A stretch of 64,000 bases of DNA from Microbacterium sp. Root553 (GCF_001426995.1 NZ_LMFY01000002.1:80846-144845), one strand, 5' to 3'; shown: positions 28,345 through 36,907, counted from the stretch's first letter. Made by a program: numbers and translations. The notes: a model not told the origin generated them from the sequence alone.

Positions 28345-29342
28345 TGTGCGAGCCGGGGGACTCCGAGCCCTCGACGCCGCACAGCGCTCAGCCGTTCTTC
28401 TCACGCCGAGCGATGCTGATCGGAGCCGGGGCGGCACTCGGTGCGGCAGCGATCGGGTGGGACTTCGTCTCGCCCTCCCTCTCCGCGACGGCAGCCGGCA
28501 CCTATGCGCGGCCGTGCGGCGATGTCCGGATCTCCAGCACCTGGCAGGACCACAGGAACCGGAATCCGCCGTCGGGCGAGCCCGGCACCGACTACGCCGT
28601 CCCGATCGGCACGCCGGTGCGCGCAGCCGCGAACGGGGTCATCGTCGATCGCAAGGACACGACCACCACGGCGACGGGCAGATATCTCGCTCTCCGCGCC
28701 GACGACGGTAACTACATCCGCTATCTGCACCTGCGCTCCAGTGCGGTCCTTCCCGGCACGAGGGTCGTCCGCGGACAGATCATCGCGGAGTCCGGAGCCT
28801 CCGGGTTCGGCAGCGAAGGCGGCTACGGATCCCACGTCCACGTCTCCCTGTGGATCGGCGGCACGCCGCTCCAGCTGGGCTTCACCAACTCAGTCGACTT
28901 CGAGAACTACGTCCAACCGGAGGATCCTGTGCCCACCCACCAATCCACGACCTACGCCTGGAACGGCATCCTCCCTCTCGCGACCTGGACGCCCATCCCC
29001 GTCTCCGCGAACTTCTTCTCTCTGGCGGAGAGCAGTTCTCTGGCGAAGGAGACCGGGGACCTCAACATCTACATCCATGCCGCCGGGGTGACGAAGGGAT
29101 TCCAGATCCGTGTGATCGCGGAGTCGCTCAACGGATCCGGCGCCGTCGTGGAGACCGCGGTCCAGCCGCCTCTCGAGATCCCCGCGACCGCGGACACCGG
29201 GCCGAACACGCCCACCTTCGGTGTGTACACCCTTCCGTACTTCCTCTCGGGGCGACTGCGTCTGTACTCGCAGATCCGCGCGCTCAACGCGGGCATCAAG
29301 GTGCAGCGGGTGACGGTCAAGAAGAACTACTGGCTCTCGTAG
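28344..29342 (+). CDS. Tat-exported M23-like peptidase with a variant metal site
   Basis: 332 residues from GTG 28344. FFSRRAMLIGAG at 18-29 is a twin-arginine signal. The LytM/M23 fold follows at about 50-180 with GTPVRAAANGVIV, YLHLRSS and the HVH pair (His164, His166). In active M23 enzymes the first zinc-ligand motif is HxGxD; here it reads EPGTD (Glu79 to Asp83), so Glu replaces His. It may be a less usual metal ligand set or a non-catalytic binder. Residues 190-332 form an unrecognised beta-rich domain ending VTVKKNYWLS. Such proteins cut or bind peptidoglycan. Confidence 0.82.
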   Translation: MCEPGDSEPSTPHSAQPFFSRRAMLIGAGAALGAAAIGWDFVSPSLSATAAGTYARPCGDVRISSTWQDHRNRNPPSGEPGTDYAVPIGTPVRAAANGVIVDRKDTTTTATGRYLALRADDGNYIRYLHLRSSAVLPGTRVVRGQIIAESGASGFGSEGGYGSHVHVSLWIGGTPLQLGFTNSVDFENYVQPEDPVPTHQSTTYAWNGILPLATWTPIPVSANFFSLAESSSLAKETGDLNIYIHAAGVTKGFQIRVIAESLNGSGAVVETAVQPPLEIPATADTGPNTPTFGVYTLPYFLSGRLRLYSQIRALNAGIKVQRVTVKKNYWLS

Positions 29343-29360
29343 CCCGGATCGCCGAACGCC

Positions 29361-29389
29361 TTCCACCGCGCACCCGTTCCGTGCAGAAT
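29361..29389 (+). promoter_or_regulatory. Promoter for the small Rv0909-like gene
   Basis: TTCCAC (29361-29366) and CAGAAT (29384-29389) are 17 bases apart, with a short leader of about 45 bases to the start codon. Confidence 0.5.
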
Positions 29390-29440
29390 GTACGTGCGTC
29401 GGGCATCCGTCGCAGGTGATCTCACACAAGGGGGCCCGCA

Positions 29441-29653
29441 ATGGGTATCGAGGAAACGGTCAACAAGGGCAAGGACCTGTACGAGCAGAACAAGGACAAG
29501 ATCGCCGAGGCGGTCAAGAGCGAGCAGGCGGAGGACGTCAGCGACAAGGTCCTCGACGGCGTCGCCGACTTCGCCAAGAAGATCGCGCCGGGCGCGGCCG
29601 ACAAGATCGATGAGATCCGCGACGCCGCCGACAAGGCCGTCGGCAACGAGTAG
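29441..29653 (+). CDS. Small Rv0909-like antitoxin family protein
   Basis: 70 residues, highly charged and helical (MGIEETVNKGKDLYEQNKDK). Its repeated Lys/Asp/Ala heptad-like spacing resembles the Rv0909/MT0933 antitoxin family and also general stress CsbD-like peptides. No toxin gene adjoins it: upstream is the M23 protein and downstream a perfect terminator. I therefore read it as an orphan small protein and treat the antitoxin label as a family name, not a demonstrated role. The ribosome-binding site is G-rich. Confidence 0.7.
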   Translation: MGIEETVNKGKDLYEQNKDKIAEAVKSEQAEDVSDKVLDGVADFAKKIAPGAADKIDEIRDAADKAVGNE

Positions 29654-29668
29654 AGCTCTCGAATACAC

Positions 29669-29708
29669 GAGCGGCGGCTCCCCCTCCAGGGGGAGCCGCC
29701 GCTCTTCG
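29669..29708 (+). terminator. Strong terminator hairpin, copy 1 of a duplicated element
   Basis: A perfect 17-bp stem (29669-29685 and 29688-29704) followed by TTCG. The 19 bases from 29690 to 29708 are identical to those at 35765-35783, after the giant gene. Confidence 0.8.
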
Positions 29709-29745
29709 TAGGGGATCAGGCCTCGCGAAATGTTCGGATGAATGC

Positions 29746-29775
29746 TTGTCGTCCAGGTGAGATTGGCCCTATCGT
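29746..29775 (+). promoter_or_regulatory. Possible promoter of the giant surface-protein gene
   Basis: TTGTCG (29746-29751) and TATCGT (29770-29775) are 18 bases apart. The resulting leader of about 175 bases shows no convincing gene. Apart from the terminator and this promoter, I see nothing else in 29654-29956. Confidence 0.45.
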
Positions 29776-29956
29776 GTCGACTAGCGCAGAGCAGGTCGAC
29801 ATTTGGGCATCTGAAAGCCGCTCGATCAGGGGACAGCAACGCGCACAGCACTACCGCCTCGCACCCGATGGGAAGGGTTCGAGACATAGCGATCGTCGAG
29901 CGTGCCCGTACGCCGGTGACCGCTGATCGTCGACCCGACATCGCCACAGGAGCCTC

Positions 29957-32900
29957 GTGCGCACTCAGAACTCGTCTTCGCCTCGAACCGAGCGCGTGCG
30001 CCGGACACGACCGCGCGTGCGCGATCGTGTCCGGCGACTCTCCCTCGCTCTGGTGACCTGCCTGTCTCTGATCGCGGGTTCTCTGGTGGCCTCGCCCGCG
30101 TACGCTGCCGACCTTCCGTTCACTGCAGCGCCCGCGCCGATGATCACCGGTTCCGCCGTCGTGGGGTCGACGCTGACGACGATGGCCGGCGACTGGCAGC
30201 CGGCCCCGGCGACTCTCACCTATCAATGGAAGCGCGGAGCCGCGATCATCCCGGGCGCGACCGCGAGCACGTACGTACTGGTCGCCGCAGATGCCGGCGC
30301 CGCGATCACGGTCGTCGTCACCGCTGCCAAGCCGGGGTACGTCAACGCGACGAAATCCAGTGCCGCTGCCGCCGTGGGGGCGGCGTTCGCTTCCGCTCCT
30401 GCTCCTACCGTGTCGGGCACGCTTGCCGTCGGGTCGACGCTCACCGCCGCCCCGGGCGTGTGGGCGCCCTCGCCCACGACTCTCACGTACCAGTGGTCTC
30501 GTGCCGGCATCCCGATCAGCGGGGCGACCGCGCAGACCTACGGGCTCACCGCGGCGGACGCAGGGAAGCAGATCACCGTGACGGTTCGCGCCTCGCGCAG
30601 CGGCAACGGCACGTCGACGCGCACCAGCGCCCCCGCCGCAGTCCCATCGATCTTCACGACTGCGCCCGTGCCCACGATCTCCGGAACAGCGAAGGTCGGT
30701 TCCACGCTGACGGCTGCGGCCGGGGCATGGGCGCCGGCTCCCGCATCCATCGGCTATCAATGGCTGCGAGCAGGCTCGCCGATCGCGGGAGCCACGGCGA
30801 GCACGTACAAACTGGTCGCCGCCGACGCGGGAGCCGGCATCACGGTGCGCACGACCGCCGCACGCCCCGGGTTCACGAGCGTCACGAAGACCAGTGCCGT
30901 GAAGGCTATAGCCACGCTCGAGTTCACGCTGGCGCCGGTGCCGACGATCACCGGCACCGCAGCAGTGGGGTCGACGGTGACGGCGACTCTCGGCACCTGG
31001 ACTCCTGCCCCCACGACGGTCACGTACCAGTGGAAGCGGGGCGGATCACCGATCTCCGGAGCCGCCTCTGCCGCCTACAAGCTCACGGCGGCGGACGCCG
31101 GAAAGAGCCTCACCGTGTCGGTGACGGCGATCGCAGCCGGCTACACGCCGACGACACGCACGAGTGCCGCCAAGAGCATCCCGTTGATCTTCACGACCGC
31201 ACCGACACCGACGATCTCGGGCACAGGCTCCGTCGGGTCGATCCTGAAGGCTGCGGCCGGCACCTGGGCGCCGGTGCCGACGACGCTGACGTATCAGTGG
31301 AAGCGAAACGGAGCGGCGATCGCGGGAGCGACAGCGACGAGCTACAGGGTGATCTCCGCGGATGCCGGGGCGAACATCACGGTGACGGTCACCGCCTCCA
31401 AGAGTGGGTACTCGAACGGCGCGACCACGAGCGCGGCGAAGGGGATCGCAACGCTTCCTTTCGCCACAGCACCGCTCCCCACGGTCTCCGGTACGCCCGC
31501 CGTCGGGTCGACCCTGAAGGCTGCGGCCGGCACCTGGGCGCCGGCTCCCTCGTCACTCACCTACCAGTGGAAGCGCAACGGCACAGCCATCGCGGGTGCG
31601 ACGGCGAGCACCTACAAGCTGGTCGCGGCGGATGCCGGCGCCAAGATCACCGTGTCGACCATCGCCACCAGAGCGACGTACACGACGACCACGAAGACGA
31701 GCGCCGTCGTGACCGTCGAGTCGATCTTCACGACCGCGCCGGCGCCGACCGTGTCCGGCACGCCCAAGGTCGGATCGACCTTGACCGCAGGGGCCGGTGC
31801 GTGGTCGCCCGCGCCGACGACGCTCTCGTATCAGTGGATGCGCGGCGGCACTGCGATCGTCGGGGCGACCTCATCTACCTACCGGCTCGTCGCCGCGGAT
31901 GCCGGGGCGACGATCACCGTGACCGTCACGGGGAAGAGAACCGGATTCACGACCGTGACGAAGGCGAGCGCCGGAGTGGTGATCGTCGTGGACACCACGA
32001 CGATCCACATCACGAGCGATATCGCCACGACGACGACCTGGGCGCCCTCGCAGCCGACGGTCTACATCCTTGACGATGCAGTCACCGTCAAGCGAGGAGT
32101 GACCCTGACGATCGGCGGCAAGGCGACGATCAAGTCCCGGTATTCGATCACGGTCGCCGGATCCTTGGTGGTCGACGGCACGTCTGCGGTGCCCGTGGTC
32201 TTCACCTCTGCGACGGATGACTTCTTCGGGGGCGACACGAACGGCGACGGGTCGAGCACGACGCCGTACCTCGGTGAGTGGTACGGGATCAGTGCGATCG
32301 ACGACGGGTCGGTCAGCCTGACGCAGGCCCGTGTGCTCTTCGGCTCGGGTGTCTCGGGTCAGGGGAGCTCGCTGAAGGTGTCGGCTTCGGTCGTCGACGG
32401 GGGGATATCGGGCACTGTCGGCTCAGGCCCCGTCACGGTCTCGGGAAGCACCGTGCGTGACGGGTCCGTCGACGTCCACCGCCCGGCGGGCTCGGCGCGC
32501 GCCTTTGCGGTCTCCGTGACGGACAACACCGTGCAGAGGGGAGCGGTGCACGTGTCCTCGGAGAATCTGAGCGGAACCGCGCCCGCGATCAAGGTCTCGG
32601 GCAACACCATCTCGGGCTTCGACTCAGAGGACTTCGCGCTGTCGGTGCGAGATGAGAAGCTGCGTCCGTCAAACTTGACCGGCAATACGGTCACGGGCAA
32701 TCGAGTGAACGCGTTTGCGGTGACGGGCACCCTGGTCGAGAACTGGACGGTGCCCGTGTCGGGCCCGCCGATGGTGATCGACCAAGGAGGGCCGTGGGGC
32801 GGGGGCCTGGTGATTCCCGCCGGCGTCACCATGACGGTGCCGGCCGGGGTCGTCGTGAAAGCCGTACGCGCGACGATCGCCGTCGAAGGGACGTTCGCGG

Positions 32901-35728
32901 TGAACGGCACGGCTGCGTCACCGGGGGTGGTCACGTCGTTCGCGGACGACTCGTTCGGAGGCGACACGAACGGTGACGGCGATGCCACCACACCGCGTGC
33001 GTCCGAGTGGGCCGGTATCCACGCGAGCAACGTCGGCTCGATCAGTCTGACGCAGGCGAGGATCCTCTTCGGATCGGGGGTGTCGGGTCACGGCGCCGCG
33101 GCGAGCGTGGTCTCGTCGATCATCGACGGTGAACTCGACGCGGCCGTCGGCACGAGCGCGGTGACGCTGTCGGGTAACACGGTCCGCGGTGGCTCGATCA
33201 CGGCGTCCAGGGCATCCGGCTCGGCGTATGCGTTCGGCCTGACTGTGACGGGCAACACCGTCCAGGGTGGTGCGGTGACGGTGTCGTCTGACAACGCGAG
33301 CGGCGCAGCCCCGGCGATCAAAGTCTCGGGCAACGCGATCTCGGGGCTCGAGACCGAAACTTTCCCGGTACGGGTGAGGGACGTCAAGCTGCGCCCGTCG
33401 AATCTCGTCGACAACACGATCACAGGAAACAGGGTCGATGTGCTGGCGCTCGCGGGGACCCTCGTCGAGAACTGGACGGTTCCGGCGACCGGCGCGCAGA
33501 TCGTGATCGACGATCGAAATGAGTGGGGTGGAAGTTTCCTCGTCGCCGCGGGCGTGACGATGACGGTGCCCGCCGGCGTCGCGATCAAGATCGCCGACCT
33601 GCACATCTCGTGGGCGGACTACAGTGCGGGGATCTCCGTTGCAGGGACGCTGAAGGTGAACGGCACCGCACAATCACCCGTCACCTTCACTCCGCTCGAG
33701 GACGATACCGTCGGTGGCGACACGAACGGCGACGGCGACGACACCGCTCCCCGCCCGTCTCAGTGGTACGGCATCAACGTGATCGATGGCGGCCAGGCCA
33801 CGCTCACGCAGGCGCGGGTGCTGTATGCCGGAGGCGTGTCGGGCCTCGGCAATGGGTTGAGCGTGACGTCGTCGATCATCGACGGGGGGATCGACGCCGG
33901 TGTCGGCAACAGCGCCGTCACCGTGACGGGCAACACCGTTCGAGGAGGCTCTATCACCGTGACCCGCGCCGCAGGTTCCGACCACGCCTTCGGGGTCTCG
34001 GTCATGAACAACACCGTGCAGGGCGGAGCGGTGGATGTTCTCTCCGACAACGACAGCACGACGGCACCGGCGATCAGGGTTTCGGGAAACGCGATCTCGG
34101 GGTACCAGGGGGACGGTTTTCCGCTGCGGGTCACCGATGTCAGGCTGCGCCCGTCGAACCTCGGCGGAAACACGATCACGGGCAACAGGATCAACGTGTT
34201 CGCCGTGTCGGGCACCCTCGTCGAGAACTGGACCGTTCCGACCACAGGCGCCCCGATCGTGATCGACGACCGCAACCAGTGGCGCGGCGGGCTCGTCGTC
34301 GATGAGGGCGTGACGATGACGGTTCCGGCGGGCGTCGTGATCAAAGTGGCGAACTTCTACGCCTCGTGGTCGAACTACAACGCCGGTCTATGGGTGTACG
34401 GATCGTTGAAGGTGAACGGAACCTCGGCCGCTCCGGTGATCGTCACGACGCTGACCGACGATACGGTCGGCGGGGATACCAACGCTGACGGCGACGATAC
34501 GGCGCCCTACCCCACGGAATGGCAGGGTATCGACGTCTCCACTGGCGGATCACTGATCTCGACGTTCTTCACGCTTCGCTATGCGCAGTATGGGATAGCC
34601 GCGGCGGGCGGTTCGACCGTCGAGCTCGACGCCACCACGATCGAGAAGACCGAGGGCACGTGCCTCTCCGTCGCCGGCGGAGGCTTCTTCCACGGCGAGG
34701 TGCGCGACTGCGCGACCGGTGTATGGGCCCAGAGCTATTTCGACGCGCGCGATGTGCAGTGGGGCGGTGATTTCGGCCCGGGCGTCGACGGGAACCCCGC
34801 GATCGCGGGTCAGGTCGAGGTGTTCCCGTGGGTCGGTACGGTCGTGCCTGCCGTGATCGAGAACATCCCCGCACCGGCTCCGCTCCCCGCCTGCAAGAAA
34901 TATCTCCTGATCGGATTGAGGGGATCGGGGGAGTCGCCGGTACCGTTCGGAGGCACCATCTCGTCGCTCTTCGGCACGCTCGAGACCGGACTGAAGGCGG
35001 ATGAGCGGGAACGCCTTCAGGAAGCTGCCGACGAAGGGGAGGTGGTGCAGACGGAGATCGATGTCGTCGAGAAGAAGGCCATCGACTACCCGGCCACAGC
35101 CGTACCCATCGCAGCCGGGCAGGGATTTGTCCAGAGCGTGAAGGACTTCGCGAGCTACCCGGGAAGCGTATGGCAAGGTGCCGCGATGCTCGTGCGGCAG
35201 CTCGAGGCAGCGGTCGACCAGTGCGGCGGAAGCGGTCAGAAGATCGTTCTGGCCGGGTACTCCCAGGGCGCGTGGGCTCTCCACGCCGCTCTGCAGTTCC
35301 TCGGAGCCATCGACTCTCCGCTGCTCGAATCCGTCGAGGCGGTCGGCCTCGTGGCCGACCCTCTACGCACACCCACGCTCGCGTTCACCAACCTCGGCTC
35401 CGCGGCTTCTTCCGGGCAGGGGATCGCGACATTCGCGCTCGGAGCCCTTGGCGCCACGTTCTTCGGCTTCATGACGAAGAGCCTGAAGGGCGCGTACGCG
35501 GGATACGAGGCAGGTCAGCACGTGGCAGCCATGGGCTACCCGGCGGATCTCGTGTCCGCGACCATCCAGGTGTGCGACGAGCGCGATCTGGTCTGCGATG
35601 TCGACCACTACATCAACCCGTTCCATTGGGGTGAGGCCTCCAACGGCACGGCTATCCACGGTTCTTATGACGACGGCGGAATGGAGGAGCTCGACCAGCT
35701 CTCCGACGCGCTCCGAGAGAGGTTCTGA
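29957..35728 (+). CDS. Giant secreted Ig-repeat / parallel beta-helix / cutinase-like esterase fusion
   Basis: 1923 residues from a GTG with AGGAG just upstream. Residues 1-50 are a Sec signal with a long Arg-rich n-region ending AYA. Seven Ig-like repeats of about 89 residues follow (about 57-678), each opening like APAPTVSGT.AVGSTL and containing LTYQWKR. A Gly/Ser/Thr/Val-rich beta-helix region (about 680-1625) contains four modules of about 250 residues, each with a D-x-N-x-D-G calcium-type loop near 760, 1002, 1254 and 1505. The C-terminus (about 1645-1923) is a cutinase-family alpha/beta hydrolase: nucleophile Ser1769 in GYSQG, Asp1877 in RDLVC and His1901 in HGSY. It has no sortase or SLH anchor. 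An ester-cleaving surface adhesin is inferred. Confidence 0.88.
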   Translation: MRTQNSSSPRTERVRRTRPRVRDRVRRLSLALVTCLSLIAGSLVASPAYAADLPFTAAPAPMITGSAVVGSTLTTMAGDWQPAPATLTYQWKRGAAIIPGATASTYVLVAADAGAAITVVVTAAKPGYVNATKSSAAAAVGAAFASAPAPTVSGTLAVGSTLTAAPGVWAPSPTTLTYQWSRAGIPISGATAQTYGLTAADAGKQITVTVRASRSGNGTSTRTSAPAAVPSIFTTAPVPTISGTAKVGSTLTAAAGAWAPAPASIGYQWLRAGSPIAGATASTYKLVAADAGAGITVRTTAARPGFTSVTKTSAVKAIATLEFTLAPVPTITGTAAVGSTVTATLGTWTPAPTTVTYQWKRGGSPISGAASAAYKLTAADAGKSLTVSVTAIAAGYTPTTRTSAAKSIPLIFTTAPTPTISGTGSVGSILKAAAGTWAPVPTTLTYQWKRNGAAIAGATATSYRVISADAGANITVTVTASKSGYSNGATTSAAKGIATLPFATAPLPTVSGTPAVGSTLKAAAGTWAPAPSSLTYQWKRNGTAIAGATASTYKLVAADAGAKITVSTIATRATYTTTTKTSAVVTVESIFTTAPAPTVSGTPKVGSTLTAGAGAWSPAPTTLSYQWMRGGTAIVGATSSTYRLVAADAGATITVTVTGKRTGFTTVTKASAGVVIVVDTTTIHITSDIATTTTWAPSQPTVYILDDAVTVKRGVTLTIGGKATIKSRYSITVAGSLVVDGTSAVPVVFTSATDDFFGGDTNGDGSSTTPYLGEWYGISAIDDGSVSLTQARVLFGSGVSGQGSSLKVSASVVDGGISGTVGSGPVTVSGSTVRDGSVDVHRPAGSARAFAVSVTDNTVQRGAVHVSSENLSGTAPAIKVSGNTISGFDSEDFALSVRDEKLRPSNLTGNTVTGNRVNAFAVTGTLVENWTVPVSGPPMVIDQGGPWGGGLVIPAGVTMTVPAGVVVKAVRATIAVEGTFAVNGTAASPGVVTSFADDSFGGDTNGDGDATTPRASEWAGIHASNVGSISLTQARILFGSGVSGHGAAASVVSSIIDGELDAAVGTSAVTLSGNTVRGGSITASRASGSAYAFGLTVTGNTVQGGAVTVSSDNASGAAPAIKVSGNAISGLETETFPVRVRDVKLRPSNLVDNTITGNRVDVLALAGTLVENWTVPATGAQIVIDDRNEWGGSFLVAAGVTMTVPAGVAIKIADLHISWADYSAGISVAGTLKVNGTAQSPVTFTPLEDDTVGGDTNGDGDDTAPRPSQWYGINVIDGGQATLTQARVLYAGGVSGLGNGLSVTSSIIDGGIDAGVGNSAVTVTGNTVRGGSITVTRAAGSDHAFGVSVMNNTVQGGAVDVLSDNDSTTAPAIRVSGNAISGYQGDGFPLRVTDVRLRPSNLGGNTITGNRINVFAVSGTLVENWTVPTTGAPIVIDDRNQWRGGLVVDEGVTMTVPAGVVIKVANFYASWSNYNAGLWVYGSLKVNGTSAAPVIVTTLTDDTVGGDTNADGDDTAPYPTEWQGIDVSTGGSLISTFFTLRYAQYGIAAAGGSTVELDATTIEKTEGTCLSVAGGGFFHGEVRDCATGVWAQSYFDARDVQWGGDFGPGVDGNPAIAGQVEVFPWVGTVVPAVIENIPAPAPLPACKKYLLIGLRGSGESPVPFGGTISSLFGTLETGLKADERERLQEAADEGEVVQTEIDVVEKKAIDYPATAVPIAAGQGFVQSVKDFASYPGSVWQGAAMLVRQLEAAVDQCGGSGQKIVLAGYSQGAWALHAALQFLGAIDSPLLESVEAVGLVADPLRTPTLAFTNLGSAASSGQGIATFALGALGATFFGFMTKSLKGAYAGYEAGQHVAAMGYPADLVSATIQVCDERDLVCDVDHYINPFHWGEASNGTAIHGSYDDGGMEELDQLSDALRERF
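31231..31544 (+). repeat. Near-identical tandem DNA units inside the Ig repeats
   Basis: Bases 31231-31274 and 31501-31544 match over 44 positions with one difference, exactly 270 bases (90 codons) apart, in Ig repeats 5 and 6. The other repeats have diverged further at the DNA level, so this pair reflects a recent duplication or gene conversion. Confidence 0.75.
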
Positions 35729-35743
35729 TCGGCGTGACCTGAC

Positions 35744-35783
35744 CGAAGAGCGGCGGCTCCCCTCGGGGAGCCGCCGCTCTTCG
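35744..35783 (+). terminator. Strong terminator hairpin, copy 2 of a duplicated element
   Basis: A perfect 19-bp stem (35744-35762 and 35765-35783) beginning 16 bases after the stop codon of the giant gene. The right arm is identical over 19 bases to 29690-29708, upstream of that gene. Confidence 0.8.
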
Positions 35784-35839
35784 CGAATCGGGACCAAGTA
35801 TTCCGCGTGGTGGTATCGCGTTTCAGAGCGTCGTTCGAT

Positions 35840-36155
35840 TACACTGAATCCTGATCGCCTGGGGAACTTGCGATCAGGGATGTCGAAGGGGTTCGACGTT
35901 CCGACTTCACGCGGCTTACCGCGTCAAACTGGGGATAACGATTTTGGGGATCATCGTGCGACGTGCGCACTCTGTGCGCTCTGACGTCATCCCGCCTGCG
36001 CGGCGGTCTCATCGCCGCGCCCTCGGTCGAGGATTCCGACGTCCCTTCACGTCGGTGTCCTCGCGTTCGGTGTGCCCCCTCGCACTGAACGCCCTCCCCA
36101 AGCGGGGCGAGGCATGGGGATGCCTCGCCCCGCTCTCCTCAGCGCGCTGAGGAGG
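35840..36155 (+). ncRNA. Candidate structured RNA with own promoter element and terminator-like end
   Basis: No convincing gene lies here. TACACT (35840-35845) is a good -10 hexamer. The bases after it contain a series of perfect stems: 9 bp at 35850-35858/35870-35878; GTCGAA-GGGG-TTCGAC at 35882-35897; GCGCGGCG/CGCCGCGC at 35998-36005/36013-36020; an interrupted 13-bp stem at 36028-36042/36049-36063; a 15-bp stem with GGGG loop at 36101-36134; and a 20-base palindrome at 36135-36154. The last two could end transcription. A small RNA of about 300 bases, or a decayed gene with its terminators, would both fit. A TTG-initiated reading frame at 35944 looks Arg-rich and unconvincing. Confidence 0.4.
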
Positions 36156-36239
36156 CCGTCGGCGGTGTCGATCAGAGGCGCCGGACCGACGGCTGGGCGC
36201 GCCCTCAGCAGATGCACAGCGACCGCGACACGCCCGGGT

Positions 36240-36269
36240 TTGCACAAGTGAAATCGGCCGTGGCAGAAT
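36240..36269 (+). promoter_or_regulatory. S10 operon promoter
   Basis: TTGCAC (36240-36245) and CAGAAT (36264-36269) are 18 bases apart, giving a leader of about 315 bases before rpsJ. Long S10 leaders serve L4 autoregulation in E. coli; no matching structure can be asserted here. Between 36276 and 36590 I see short GC-rich stems but no gene. Confidence 0.6.
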
Positions 36270-36590
36270 AGACAGGTTCGACATTCCGGCGCGCTCAGCG
36301 TGTACCGGATCACCATCACGGCAGTGCATAGGCGGCGCGGAAGCGCAGGGACCTAGGCCGCGGGTGGCAGGACGGCCCCGACACTCCCTCCACGACGGCT
36401 CCGCCGTGTGCGGCGGGTGGGGCACATCCGCTCGCTGCGAGGCGTGCGGGATGACAGCAGAACAGTGGTGCAGCAGATCGGTTCGTGAGAGTCGTTCGAG
36501 TGCCGAGGCGCGAACAGCGCCGACGTGCGTCCAATGCCCCAGGGTCATCCGGCCCAGGACGGTAAGACGCTTAAAGAGAGTGAGCAGACA

Positions 36591-36899
36591 ATGGCGGGAC
36601 AGAAAATCCGCATTCGCCTGAAGTCGTATGACCACGAGGTCATCGACTCGTCGGCACGCAAGATCGTCGACACCGTGACCCGTGCGGGCGCGACCGTCGT
36701 CGGCCCCGTGCCGCTTCCGACCGAGAAGAACGTCGTGTGCGTCATCCGGTCGCCCCACAAGTACAAGGACAGCCGCGAGCACTTCGAGATGCGCACCCAC
36801 AAGCGTCTGATCGACATCGTCGACCCGACGCCCAAGGCCGTCGACTCGCTGATGCGTCTCGACCTGCCCGCCGATGTCAACATCGAGATCAAGCTCTGA
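36591..36899 (+). CDS. rpsJ: 30S ribosomal protein S10
   Basis: 102 residues from ATG 36591 ([19 protein letters not shown]), the standard start and length; the open frame upstream is leader. S10 is part of the 30S head and, as NusE, of the antitermination complex. First gene of the S10 operon, eight bases before rplC. Confidence 0.99.
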   Translation: MAGQKIRIRLKSYDHEVIDSSARKIVDTVTRAGATVVGPVPLPTEKNVVCVIRSPHKYKDSREHFEMRTHKRLIDIVDPTPKAVDSLMRLDLPADVNIEIKL

Positions 36900-36907
36900 G
36901 GTCCGCC

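Noticed and set aside
35841..35980. Resemblance of the hairpin region to a c-di-AMP or other known riboswitch
   Set aside because: A few GGGGAAC-like words match by chance, but the conserved core order is missing and no suitable downstream gene follows.
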